Source: Vanilla planifolia
Lineage: Eukaryota; Streptophyta; Magnoliopsida; Asparagales; Orchidaceae
NCBI GenBank assembly: GCA_023846275.1
Contig: JAIUJO010000085.1
Span: forward strand, 898,365-962,364
Direction: 5' to 3'
Length of the DNA: 64,000 bases
The notes below the pieces were generated by a model. The model was not told where the DNA came from. It saw nothing but the letters and a program-made list of their open reading frames with translations, and did no database searches. Positions 1-15,022 of this stretch are shown piece after piece. Numbering within the stretch: the stretch's first letter is position 1; each line of letters starts with the position of its first letter. A program made the translations under genes and the position numbers.

Positions 1-1140
1 CAAGTTTAGATGTATACCCTTTATTCAGCATTCAGATTGAGTAACACTTCTTTCATCCATCCAAATTAGATGATAGCCAATATTCTCATTCGTAATCAAC
101 ATTCTAGAAAGCTATTTACAGTTTTTTAATGTTAAAAAGCTAATGACTATTAGGGAGGTCCTTTTACCCATTAAGAAAATTATATTTTAATCAAAAATAT
201 TTTAATATAAATAGAGGAGCTTTAAGAGTTTGAATTAAATGAATTTAATCTTCCTACGTCAATATTTTTAGAAGAGAAGATACAAAGTAAAAAATTGCAA
301 TCTAAGTTTGAAGCCTATATTGAAGCCATACTTGCAACTCAATTTTCCTACTTCAATTATTTCTTTAATTGCACATCTTATGGGTGACTTCTTTACAATT
401 ATTATTTATTTCTTGATTCCTTTTTTTTTTTAAAAAATATCATAATAATACAAAATCATTGTTCATTATATTTTTCTTAATAATGTTAGAGCATATTGAT
501 AAATCCTTTAAATTTAATATTTCACAGCTAAGTCATTTAGATTGTTTCAATAATATTAAATTATAAACTTATATTCTAATATCATATTCCATAAACTTAT
601 GTCATATACGCTTTTATAAGTGAATAATAAAATATTATGATTAATTGTTATTTTTTATTGTACTTCATTATAATAAGCTTTTATAATTACAATTGTGATA
701 GTGAACCCATACTTATCACGATAAAAGGATTTGGTTTGTAAAGGTTACCTCTACCTACAATGGCAAGTAAGAGTGCTTTTGTTAATAAAAATTCTGGACA
801 GGTTTATTGGGAATGGATGTAGGCATGGGTTAGGCAAGTCATTTAAAAATCTATTATCATTTTTTTCTTTGTTATTATGTAATTTATGATATTTTTCTTA
901 TTTAATAGTATTTAATTAAAAATATATATTAAAGAAACTTTAAAAACTATCTTTATCATGTATAAAATATTTTTTTAGTACCATAAAACTTCAATTTTTA
1001 TGCATTTTTATTTAGTAAAATTATTAAATCAATGATTTTATAATGCTAAATTTTAATCTAGGAAAATATTTTCAAAATAAAAAAAGTTTAAAAGTACAAT
1101 TCACCAACTTTTTATTATTAGTTGGGAACAAATTATATCA
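1..1140 (+). mobile_element. Degenerate Copia-type 5' LTR (LTR-1), left end outside the window
   Basis: I read this as the LTR of a plus-strand Copia retrotransposon. The order fits: a TATA-like box at 206-215, an R/U5 motif gggaatggatgtaggcat starting at 809, and an LTR-end motif aattcaccaactttt at 1098-1112. A primer-binding site follows at 1143. The same two U5 motifs, similarly spaced, recur at 30975/31224 and 48749/48937 on this strand and at 49360/49114 on the other strand, so one LTR family is present four times. The sequence is heavily decayed. The left boundary is not visible and no terminal TG or target duplication can be assigned. Confidence 0.7.
206..215 (+). promoter_or_regulatory. 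TATA-like box of LTR-1
   Basis: The sequence tataaataga followed by ggagc is a good match to the TATA box that starts R in plant Copia LTRs. It lies about 600 bp before the U5 motif at 809. Activity is not expected, because the element is heavily mutated. Confidence 0.5.
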
Positions 1141-1142
1141 AG

Positions 1143-1154
1143 TAGTATCAAAGC
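1143..1154 (+). other. Copia primer-binding site remnant
   Basis: The sequence tagtatcaaagc differs from the usual plant initiator-Met-tRNA primer site TGGTATCAGAGC by two G-to-A changes. It sits just after the LTR-end motif and just before the gag remnant, which is where a minus-strand DNA primer site belongs. Confidence 0.75.
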
Positions 1155-1226
1155 AGGTTACATCAAGGGAAGAAATTTCCTAGAGAAGATCCTATTTTTT
1201 TCATTTCTTTTATGTGGTAAATTTTT

Positions 1227-1826
1227 TTGTTAACTTCATGGATCTACTTATCTTTTAAGATAAAACTTTTATTTTATGAACAAATGAAAGCTTTTATTTT
1301 AAATATTAGTTTTGATTTATGGTTATTATTTAAAAAATATTTTATTTTTTCAATTGAGTTTGATGAAAATTCTAAAACTTCAAGGCCAAGAAATGCCAAA
1401 GGAATGAAGTATCTTTATTTTGCTTTGCCATAACAAATTAGAATCAAGATTTGTTATCTAAAAACATGCTTTTAGATTATGCAAGAAGTAAAGAATTTAT
1501 ATGATAAACTGGTTGCGCTTCCTACTCAAGATAAGAAACAAATAAGAAATCAAATGAAAATAGAAAAGAGAAAGAGGAAGGGAGAAACTTTATTCATCTT
1601 AGAAGCAAACTCTTCATCTCAAGGTGCACAACATTTTTTTACATTTGATAATGAGAGTGACGTTATTAATGATAATAAATTGTCTATTTCTTTTGATGTA
1701 CTTATAATTGAGCATACAAAATTGATTAGGATGTATGCTAGACTTAGAGTGAAATATGACAAACAAAAGTATCATGTTTGCTTATTGAAAAGACGATGTG
1801 ATGAGCTTAAATTTAGAAATGAATAG
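1227..1826 (+). pseudogene. Copia gag remnant (UBN2-type) with internal gap
   Basis: Two open stretches, 1227-1433 (68 codons) and 1479-1826 (115 codons), together look like a broken Copia gag. The first contains a segment around EQMKAFILNISFDLWL, like the conserved start of UBN2-type gag in which a wild-type motif reads roughly W..RM.AFI.S.D..LW. It then has NAKGMKYLYFALP, matching the usual N-A-K-A-M..L..AL block. The second stretch has the basic lysine-rich spacer KIEKRKRKGETLFILEA and then a Glu/Asp/Lys region ending near RCDELKFRNE. The central UBN2 segment between them is mostly missing and no CCHC zinc knuckle is visible, so this gag is not functional. Position after LTR and primer site supports the call. 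The family match is from memory of motifs, not a search. Confidence 0.7.
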
Positions 1827-3936
1827 CTGTGATGTGATTCACTTATAGATGCTATTGATTTAAGTACTTTACAAAATAAATTTCATGAATATAAGACATC
1901 TTTTATCTTGAGCACTTCATGAATTGATTCTCTAAAATATTAAAAAAATTCTTTAAAAAAAGAAAGTTTTATTTTAAAAAAAATAACAAAAATTTGTTTA
2001 GTAGGAAAAGGCAATTGAAAATTTTATTAATATGAATTAGGAATTAGAAAAATAAAATATACATGTTATTTTTGATGAGTTATTTTTAAAAATAATAATA
2101 AATATTTTAATAATTACATAGAATTATTTATGAATTTAGAATTGAAGGAAAAAAATAAATTAGATAATAAGGAATATAGATAAGAAGCTAATCAACTACT
2201 ATCTTTAGTTTGATAGTGTCAAAATCCATATGAATCAATTAAATGATATGTTAGTCAAAGATGTAGAACATAGTTTCTATGAATGTAATTTCGAATACAT
2301 TTGTATCTTTCATACAACCAATATTTATTGAAGAAGCTCTTAAGGGTGTAGGTTTATGTCTTGGATTAATAATTAGTTACACTAGAGAGAAATTAAATAT
2401 AAAACTTAGTTCATATGCTTAGTGATCAATAATTGATTGGAGCTAAATTGTTATTCAAGAATAACCTATATGAAATAGAAGCAACAATTACAAATAATAT
2501 TGGGTTTGCTACAAGGTAATATAATCAACTTCATCATTATATGAGAAATCATAAAAATATAATATTTCACTTTATTAGAGATTATATCATTAACAATTTA
2601 ATAGATATATAGTGTTAGAACTTGGGGGAAGCTTAGGCTAGATTTCAGGGAGAGTTAAAAAATTTATCTTTTAAATATATCCTTCATCTTTCCTTATTAA
2701 AATATTTAATAATTTGAATTAAATAAATAATTTTTTTGGATAAAGACTAAAGTATTATTATTATTTCTTGAAAGAAATTTAAATTGTTAGTTCATATCAA
2801 TGTGGTAAAGCTATAAATAATTTTTACAAGTGAATTCTCCTTTTCTTTATTATTTGAATTGATATGAAAAGATTTATTTATTAGGAATTAACTATAGTTC
2901 TTAGAATTTATAATTGCATATCCATAGTTCTATTGTATATCTTTTAATCTTTTTGAACTTAAAAATAGGAGAAGTCCTTGAAAACATGCTTGATCTTATG
3001 ATTTTATTTTAAATTGAGTTCTCATAAAAATTGTTAGGAACATATATAGAGAAAGTAGAAAAGTTCAGAATCATCAAAATTATTAAACTACACATGGATA
3101 AAATTCATGACTATTAATTAGTATTGTTATGTCTATAAAATATTATTAATATTATTTTTTATATGGCATAATTATTATTGTTTTATTCGTAAAAATTAAT
3201 AAAGTATTTCTGTTTTTGATATTAGTTTTTGAACAAAGATGTATTTTAACTTGTTTAGATATTTCAAGACAAATTATACATAAATATTATTGTTGTGTGT
3301 ACCCTTGTTTACATCTTTCACTTTTATTTTATCTTTTATTGCATGACAAAAAGAAGGTGAGATGTATGAAAAAAAATTTACTACACCCCAAGTTTGTGGC
3401 ATAATTATATCAATTTCAAATATTTAGGGTGAGCAAGAAAGTATGGGGTGCATATGCATGCTTACATGATTTATATCTTTTTATTTTGCTATTTTGCCAA
3501 AGATTTTGTCATCATAAAAAAGAGATATTATTATACCTTTGATCATGATACCACTTATTTAATGATAACAAAATTATTGTGTTAGTTTCTTTAATATATG
3601 TCTCAAGTTTTTTTAGGCCATGCATCTCAAACTCTTATAGGATAAATCAATTGAAGAACTTTGACCAGATATCTCATGGAGCGATTCACAAGTGAAGCAA
3701 GTTGTGTTGGTGGCTATGCTCTAATTGTGTCTTAAATGGCATATCAAGGAGTCGTTGATCAAACACTTGGAGGAGAAGCTGACCGCCAAGAGTTTATCTC
3801 CAAAACATGTACTAGTTTGATTGTTTATTCTATTACTTAATTACATATGATATAATTAGGTTCGTAACATCATTCATTTACATGTATTGTTATTGATTTC
3901 TTATACATTATAATTTTACTAGTTGAAAAAATATTT
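1827..3936. other. AT-rich degraded DNA, probably the rest of the left retroelement
   Basis: There are many stops in all frames, and the only open stretch of note is 3216-3404 (62 codons, no recognised motif). Short peptide-like stretches downstream of gag, for example around 2210-2310 on the plus strand, could be old gag-pol sequence, but I cannot assign a domain. A slightly GC-richer patch at 3660-3840 is also unassigned. Confidence 0.4.
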
Positions 3937-4392
3937 TTTTATTTTAATAGCTAAAAAATTTCTTTCAAAAGTAATAAAAATAATAACAATAAATATATAA
4001 AAGATGTTTTTTAAAAAATGAAAAAATTAGTAAAATAACCTAACACACAACCAAGCCAATAAGCTTAGGCCAAGTGCCCTAAAGTACTGGTCAATGGGCC
4101 CAAGGATTTGCGGATAAATAAACCGTCTGAATCAAGTAGTGTCAGGCCCGAATCTCAGCCAAAGCTAACATGGCTTGGAAGCATAATAAGTCATGACATT
4201 TTTGTTATTTTAATAGGTTGAAATTTTCTTTTAAAAATAATAAAATAATAATAAGAAATACATAAAAGATGTTTTTAAAAAACAAAAAATTTGGCCAAAC
4301 AATCTAACACATGGCTAAGCGCATAAGCTCAAGCCAAATAGCTCAAAGAACTTGGTAATGGGCTTAAGGAGCTGTCAGTAAGAAGACTGTGT
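3937..4392. repeat. Direct tandem duplication, period about 266 bp
   Basis: Copy 1 starts near attttaatag at 3941 and copy 2 near attttaatag at 4207. Both carry, in the same order, an A-rich stretch, aaaagatgtttt, a segment of the type aacacayggctaagc..ataagct, and an aaagwactkggtaatgggc-like segment. The copies differ at many positions, so the duplication is old. Copy 2 is cut short: at about 4393 it gives way abruptly to the CA-rich block. The edge of that block therefore falls inside a repeat unit. Confidence 0.75.
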
Positions 4393-7300
4393 GACCATGT
4401 TTACATACAAACATCCACACACACTCACACACATGTATTCATACACACAAACTACACATATAGAAACACACGCGTGCACACATACACACATACACACATG
4501 AATAGATGAACATGCACATACACATGCATACACAAACGCACAATCACAGAAGCATGCACATACACATGCACATGCATATGCATAGAGCCACACGAACAAT
4601 CACGCGCACACATGCATGTATATACATATGCATACACATGAATATGCACATTGATATAACACACAAACAATATACACAAAAACAAGCACATGTTTGTATA
4701 CACGCACATGCACATACATGAACACACATCCAAACACATGGCCACACTTGCATGTACACACTCCCACGATCATACATGCCCATATCCACACACACACAAA
4801 CACCTATACACACACACACACATGTAAATGTACAAATGCACCCACACTCACACATGCATAAGCTGACACATACACATGAACATACCCAAACACATAGTCA
4901 TAAACTTACAAGCACATGCACATGCACACACTTGCATATACACATGCACACACTCACATGCAAATGCATGGGCACACATAAATGCACACACACTTTCATG
5001 GACACACATATGTATGCACCAAAACACACAAACACTCATGTACACATATGTGCACACACAAACGTGCCTACACCCACGTGCACACACACCCATAATGTAC
5101 ATGCACACTCGCATACACATGTACACATAGGAATAGACATATATGTCCATCCACACTAATGCATGCACACATGCAAGCACACATTCACGACCACACATGT
5201 GCATACACATATGAACACATACACACATGCACAAATGCAAACACACACACATTTACATACACATCTGCACCCATGCACATATGTACACATGCAAATATAC
5301 ACACATATACACTTGTAGAAATACACATGCACACACACACAAGCATATGCACGTTTGCACACACATTGACACATGTGTGCATGCAAATAGACATGCATAT
5401 ATGTACACACACAAACAAGCATAGGTATATAAACATGCACATACACATGCATCGAAGCATACACATATGCACACACACACATATACACACTTGCTTGTGC
5501 ACGCACATGTACAAAAAAATATTCACATACACATGCTCATGCATGCACACACACGCACATGCACTGTAGCATAGGCACACAAGTGCACACAGGCACACAT
5601 GCATGCAAAAACACACACGGACATACTCTCATAGACATAGGCTCATACATACATACATGCACATACACACACATACACAGATGCACACACACAAATACAC
5701 ATAGAAACAAAAACACCCACAAGTATACACATGTGCCTTTGTACACACACATGTACACCCACACAAAAATATAAATGTCATAAACGCCTAACACATACAC
5801 ACACATGTGCATGAGTGCACACGCATAGACACACACCACATACCCATATGCATGCATGTGCACACACACGCATGCACACACACATACACATGCAATCTTA
5901 CACGCACATGCATGTGCATGGACACACACAAACCAACACACATGCATGCACACAAGCACACACATACACATGCTCGTAGACATATGCACATGCACAATGC
6001 ATGCATATGACAACACATACACACATGCAAACACACACGTACACACATGCACCAACACACATACATACACAAGAAGGTATACACATGCACATGCACATTC
6101 CCATCATTGAAAGAACACATATAAGCACACACATAGACACATAAGCATACACACATGCCTACATGCACACATGCACACACACATAAATGCACACACTCAT
6201 AGGCTCATAAAAACATAAACATGTGCATGCATGAACAAACATATGCACAAACACAAATACATGCATGCACACACACCCACACACATAAGCACATGTTTTC
6301 AAATACATGCATACCAAAGCATGTGCACACATGCACGTGCATAAACACATATACACATATAGATACTCCAACACACATAACCATACACATGCACACATAC
6401 ACAACATGGACAAAAGTACATACATACACAAAAAGAATAAACACAAGCACCTAGATACTCTAGCATGCATGCACACACATGCACATGAATACACAAACAT
6501 ATCCATAACCAAACACACTTGCATGCACACACGAGTAGTAACATGAAGCTAGACATAATCACAATCCATCCACACACACATGCACACATGCAAAACATGC
6601 ATAATAATATGAACATGAACTCACATACAGGCAAACACATGCACACACTTACACACACAAACACACATGTGATCTCATATGAGCACCCACACATGCACAC
6701 ACACGTGTGAATGCATATGTGCCCACAAGAACACACATGCACGCACATGTATACACACATTCAAACAAGCTCACACACACACTTGCACCCTTAGTCACAC
6801 AAGCCCATGAATATGCACACATACATGTGCTTAGGAACACACACACACAAATACATATGCACAAGCACAAGCACAAATATGCACATTCACAAGCTTAAAT
6901 TGCACATGTACACCCATAAGCACATACACTTAAGTAGACATGCATGCACACACACATGCACATATGCATACACACACACACACTTACGCACATACACATG
7001 CACATACACTTGCACATGCACAAGAACGCACATATGCATGCACACATATGCACACACGCTCGAACATACACACACAGGTGTACACACATGAATGCACATG
7101 CATGCACACACAGGCACACCCACATCCACAAACACATACACACACATATGCGCATACAACACACTAACATATACATGCATACATGCACACATAGACACAT
7201 ACAAGTAGAAAATAAACACACAAATTCGAACATGCACAAAATATACACATGCATACATGCATGCACAAGGATAAAGAATGATGTGCACACAAACATGCAC

Positions 7301-10300
7301 AAAAAATATGCATCCACATGCTCACACAAAGACATGCAAACACATACAAACTAACATGCATACTCACACACAAACATGCAAACATGAACAAACACACACA
7401 CACACATGATCATGCATGCACATTCACAAACACATGCTTGCATACACAAACATATGCCCACATGCACACATCACACATGTGTGCTCATACACAATTGCAC
7501 ACACACACATAAGCACATGTGTGCACACACATCAACAGACACATTCATGCACACATGCACACACAAAAACATGCACATACACATAAATGCATACATAGGA
7601 ATGTAAAAAAGCATGTGTGAACCCAAACCTACACACATGCATACACGCAAACACATACATATACATGCATGCACGCATGTCACACGAAGACAAACATGTG
7701 CACACTCGCACACATGCACATGAAATAGCACAAAAATACACATGCACTCACAAAAACATGCACATGCATGGGCACAAGCAGACATGAATGCAAACACGAA
7801 AGCTCAAATGCATGTGTGCACACACACAAACTTGAACACACACACATGCATGTATGCACTTAGACATGAATCCAAAAGCACACAAGTACACTCATACAAA
7901 CAAATATGCACATACTTACACACACATACACGCACATAAGCACGTAGACACTTACACGCACACAAAAGGGCACAAACCCTCGCACACATAGACACATGTC
8001 CACACACAAACAAACATACACACTTACACAAAGGCAAGTATATGCACCCAAATGAGCATGCAAAGAAGCACATATTACAAAAGCACAAACGCACTTGCAC
8101 ACAAATAGAAACAACACAAACACACACAAAATAATGCACACACATACACACATCTATACTTGCATTCACACACACACAAATGCCCATATGCATGCATAAT
8201 CACACAAACATTTGAATACATGCACACACATATAAACACATGCACAAACACACACACACACATTCACGTACATGCAAACATGCACACACATACACACGTA
8301 CACACATTGATACCCATGCAAAACACATGCACATGCACCCACACACTCTTACCCATGCATGCAAACACACACACATATACACATGCATACACAACACATG
8401 CACACATGCACACACACTCACACACATGCACATGCACACAAGCAGAAAAACATATATGCACACACAAACACACAAAATTATGCATACACATATGCATGTA
8501 TGAGAACGCACACATACACACTGATGCACACAAATCCATGTGCACACAAGAACACACACAACCAAAGCACACGAACACATGCATATATACATGCACAGAC
8601 ATGAACATGCAAATAAAGACAAACATGAATATTCACATGCACACGAAAGCACACATGTACTTTCCTACACATAAGCACACGATGCATTGGTTCATACAAA
8701 CACATGAATACATGCCCACACATACACACACCTACACACAAACACACGAATATGCTTACACATATACATAGAAAGACACACATATGGTCAACACACGCAA
8801 GACCATGCCTACATATGCACACACACACACACACAGACATACACAAGCATAAACACACACACAAATGAATGTACAGACACCCATAGGTTAACACATAAGT
8901 AAACATGTAAGTAAACACACACACACATACCCATGCTCACACACATGCACACATGCAAGGACATGCATGCACCTGAACATGTATATGCACACACACACAC
9001 ACTCTGCAAATGCATGCATGTACGAACACTAACATGTAGACACATGCATGCAGATAGACACAGATGCACAGACATCCAAACACACGAATGCACGCATGCA
9101 GATAAACACACAAATGAATGCAAATGTATCTTTACTGACACACATGTGCATATGCATACACAACCACACACATGTGCATGCTAACACATAGACAAGCATG
9201 CATGCACACACACACACACATGTTGAAACATGTACACACACATGCATACACATGCACATGAATGTACACACATACACACACATATAGGTACCATCATACA
9301 CAAACATTCTCATACACACACACACACATACAGATGCACATGCACATGTATAAACATGCACAAACTTACACACAAATGCAGATGCACAAACACATATGCA
9401 CATGAATAGACATGCATGAGCATACAAACATTTTGACATTCATAAGCTTACACACACATGCACACATACACAAATGCACTTAAACACATTAATACACACG
9501 CACACACACACACAAGCAGATGCACTCACACACACATATGCATGCCACACAGACACATATATACACTCACACATAGGCATGCACAAACATGAGCATGCAC
9601 ATGTCAACATCAACACATAGTCACATACCCAAACACACTAAAGCACACGCATGCATGTACTCATGCAAGCACACACACATGCACACATGCATACATATCC
9701 ACTTTGTTATATGCACACACACACACACATAGGTATACACATATGTGCACACACACCCACACACACTCATGCCCACATATAAACACACACAAGAACACAC
9801 AAATGCGACCACACATGTACATACACATACACAAGAATGCATACATTCTTGCACACATATAAACATACACACATACGAGCAAATCCATGCATAGATACAT
9901 AAAAACACATTCGCGCACACACACACACACAAACAAATATGTACATGCACATGAACACACACAAACATGTACAAGCACACACATGTAGGCACATATCCAC
10001 ACACACATACAAACATAGACACACACATGCACACACAAAAGAACATGCATGTGTACACATAGACACATAGAATATGAACACTCATAGACACACACACATG
10101 TATACCCACACACAAACACATGCATGCATGCACACTCACGCACAGACACATACAAACACATGCACATGTATTCACACACATAAATGTGAACACAAGCACA
10201 CATGTGCACATGCATACACACACAGCCTCACATACATGACACCCACATACATACACGTACACACACTGGCCGAAACAAATGCACAATTCACATGCATACC

Positions 10301-13037
10301 CACATAGACACATGCACACAAACTCACACACATGAAAACACACATGCAAGCAAGCATGCACATCACACACCATAGAAAGACACATGCAGATGCACACACT
10401 TAAGGCATAGACACACAAACATACACTTGTATGCACATGCATAGACACACATATTCACACACACATGTATACCCATGCACGCACATGTAAATACATATGC
10501 GCACACTGACATGCATATGGGTGTATGTAAACATTTTCTCCTCCACACACTCATATGTGCACCCACACACACATGCACACCCACATGCACATGCATGCAC
10601 ACCCATACACACACATGCACATACATGAAAACATGCATGAACACACCTACAAGTGTAGAAGCTCATTCACTTACAAACACACATATAAACATACACACAA
10701 ATATACACACATGTGCTCACAAATATGCATGCATACCTATTATGATCCTTATGCACACACACACATACAAACATGCATAAGAATTCATATATACACAAAC
10801 ATGCATACACAAATAAATGCATGCACACATAACAGCATAAACACACACACATACACATACACAAGCTTGCATACACACACACATATGCATAGAAAACTCA
10901 CACACAAACATATATACATACACACACACACACATAAACACACATGTATGCACACACCCACATGTACACATAAAACAATATGCACACACACAACCACACA
11001 AACCTAGACACACATGTAGACAAACATGCACACACTTGCTCAAACACACACACAAGCATAAAAACTAACACTTTTATGCACACACACACACTCACACACA
11101 CAAATACACTAACACATAGGCACATGCACACATAGATGCTCACACAAATGTATGCCCACACACGTAGACACATGCACACAAAACTTGCACACACGTGTAC
11201 ACATACACACATATGCATGCACACACACATACACATGTATCCACACACATGCACATATTGACGCACATATACCACCTATGTAACCACTCATACCCACACA
11301 CATGCATGTGCATAAACACACACAAGACACACACATGACTACATATATACACGTGCCCATGCATGCACACATGCACACACATAGACACACACAATCACAC
11401 ATGCATACACACACATGTTCACATGCACACCAAAATGTAGGCACAAACACATTCACACATATGCATGTATACACTCATACACACAAATAAATACATGCAA
11501 ACATATATAGACAAACATGCACCCATACAAGCATGCAAGAACACACACACACACTCACAAGTACACTCACACGTGTGCTCTTAGACATATATATACACAT
11601 ATATGAGCCCACACACACATGTATAGGCACACACACATGCATGAGCAAACACACATAGATACATGCATATGCACATGCACATACACACATATGCATAAAC
11701 ATGCATGCATGCATCAACACAAATGGGTGCACTAAAACTCACACACACACATACCTACATGCACATAGATGGATACTCACATGCACACATGTGCACACAA
11801 AAAAGCACATGTACACACACATGTGTAGACACATGTAGATGCACATGCATTATCAAACACATGCACATAATCACACACACATAGATGCACATGTGCCCAT
11901 GTGCATGTACACACAAGCTCTCTTGTGCATACATGTACACATGTGAACATCCAAACACACCCACACACATGAATATACACACGTGTGCACATGAACAAAT
12001 GCACACACACCTTTGTGCACATACATGCAAATAAACACACACTCACACATGTAGGTGCACATATGCACATGCACATGCTTATATAAACAGACACTTGCAT
12101 GTAGACACGTGCACACACATTCTCATGCAAACTCACACACCTACACACACATACATGAGCATGCATGTAGACATACACATGCACAAACACTCATGGACAA
12201 CCACACAAACTCATGCACACACACCAATAAAGACAAATAAACATAGGAACTCCTATGCACACAAATAAGCACACGCACACCAACACACTCACACTTGCAC
12301 AAACATGTAGGCCTAGGAACACACACGTAAACCCACAACCACACAAACACACTACAAATAGTTGCATGCACAACACACATACACACAAAAATATACATGT
12401 ACACACAAGTGCTTGCACACATGCACCCACTCACATACACACATAAGCACATACATACACACACACACATATAGACACAGAATCACATGTACTCTTGCAC
12501 ATGCACATACACATGCGTGGACACACACATAAACATTCAAACATACATACAAACAAACACACACACAAATAGCACACACACATGCACACAAGTGTACATA
12601 CATATTTAAACATATGCATATAAGCACATGCACCCACACACATGTGCAGAAATGCACACACGTACACTTGCACTCACACATGCACACGCACACACACATC
12701 CACACACAATTACACAAGTGCATACACATAAGCACACATACACAAAGCCATATACACATAAGCATGCATGCACACACCCTAATACATACCATCGTACATG
12801 CCCACCCACACACACGCTCACATGCACAACACACATGCATGCAAACAAGCGAGTGCACACACACATTTGAATGGATACAGACATGTTCCTACTCATAAGG
12901 ACACAAATACACACACATGCATACATAGATGCAAACTTATACATACACTTGCACATGCACACATACATGCTCACACACACATAAAAGACTCACACAGACA
13001 CACATATTCACACATATAGACACACACACACACATCC

Positions 13038-13161
13038 ATACACACCCATACACACAAAAAAACACACCCATCATTCCACACACACACAAACACGCATGCA
13101 TACACACCCATACACACACAAAAAAACACACCCATTAGTCCACACACACACATGCATACAC
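13038..13161. repeat. 62-bp direct duplication inside the CA array
   Basis: The segment starting atacacacccatacacaca at 13038 recurs from 13100. Both copies share an interior A7 run and then cacaccca. They differ mainly where one reads tcattcc and the other ttagtcc. This shows that the array grows by copying blocks longer than a dinucleotide. Confidence 0.85.
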
Positions 13162-14864
13162 ATGCATGGAAACACTTACAAAAACATGCACACATGCATG
13201 TGCACACATATGCACAACAACACACACACAAGCACAAACATGCATGAGCATATACACACACTCACGTATGCACACACGCACCCACTCTTATGTGCACAGA
13301 TGCACACACGTACTCTTACAGATGCACTTGCATACACACACAAAAAAAGACATGCACTCACAAGACTACATGCACACATGTACACACATGCAACCACACA
13401 TACAAAAGTACACATACAGACACTCATGCATGCACATACACACATGCATATACATGCACATACATGCACACACAAAAAACTCACACATCGATGCAAAAAA
13501 ACAAACACACATAGACACATTTACACACATGTATGTAACCACCCACTAATATGCACGCACACACGCACAAATGCACCCTCACTCATGCACACATGCCCAA
13601 ATATAAGAATATTTTTTGCAAAAATAAAGACACACATACACATGCACAAACATGCACACACACACACACACATAGAAACACAAACATGCACACACAGTCA
13701 CATGCACATGCATGCATGAACACACACACACACTCTCTGATGCACACATGCAAGCACACTCACGCACACACACACACCTACATGTGTATGCACATACATA
13801 TGTACAAGCATGCACACACTCATGTGCACTCACATGCAAACTCATATACACACTAAGAAACAAACAAGTGCATACAGATGCACGCATACACTCACTCACA
13901 CATAGGTGTATACACACATGCACATGTGCACGTAGACATACACAAATATACATATACAAACACATAAACATACACACACACAAGCCCATATGCACTCTGG
14001 CACACACACACACACACACCAATGCACATACATTTATGCATACACAAATGCACGCACACACACACTCATAGATGCACACATATAAGCATGATTGCTTACA
14101 TACGTGAAAGCACCTTCTAAGATGCACACACACTCACAAGCACACACATATGAACACATTTGCACGCATATTCATGTACACACACATACACATACATATG
14201 TGCACACGTACATGCACACACTCACATGCACATGTACACTTACACATGTGTGTGCACTAACACACACATATGTACACACAGCACCCACACACATGTGCAT
14301 ATAGACATACATGCACATGTACACAAACATGCATAAAATCTTACACACACGTGTGCACACACAAATACACACAAGCACACTCCCACACACACACTTGTGA
14401 TCATGTGCACACACATACACACTTTCCCTCATGCACAACCACCCACACTGGCACACATACAAATGCCACACACACAACTATACATTCAAACACATGCACA
14501 CACACATATGTGCACACATGGAAATCCATAAACACACATACACATACATACATATGCACACACACATAAGCACACACATGTACACAAATGCATGTCTACA
14601 AACATGTACACACATGCACACATCAACATGTAGTTGCACTCACACTTACAAAAACAAATGCACCCACATGCACACATCCGTGCACATGCACTACTACACT
14701 CATAGATGCAAACATGTGCAGGCACACTCACATGTGCGCATGCACACATAGGCACTTAGACATGTAAATAGATGTACATGCAAACACATTTTCACATGCA
14801 GATGCACACAAGTTTAGACACATGTACAACACAAATAGGCATGCACACAAATGCACTTGTATAG

Positions 14865-15022
14865 AGTCACACACATATGCACACATAGAAATACCCACAC
14901 ATAGCAACACACACTAACAAAGACACACATGCATGCACACAAACACACTCATGTACAGTCACACACACATGCACACATAGAAATACACACATATAGCCAC
15001 ACACACTAACATAGACACACAT
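14865..15022. repeat. 92-bp-period direct duplication inside the CA array
   Basis: A stretch of about 65 bases beginning agtcacacaca at 14865 recurs from 14957. Both contain gcacacatagaaatac and cacacactaaca in the same positions, with scattered substitutions. It is a second independent example of block duplication in the array. Confidence 0.85.
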
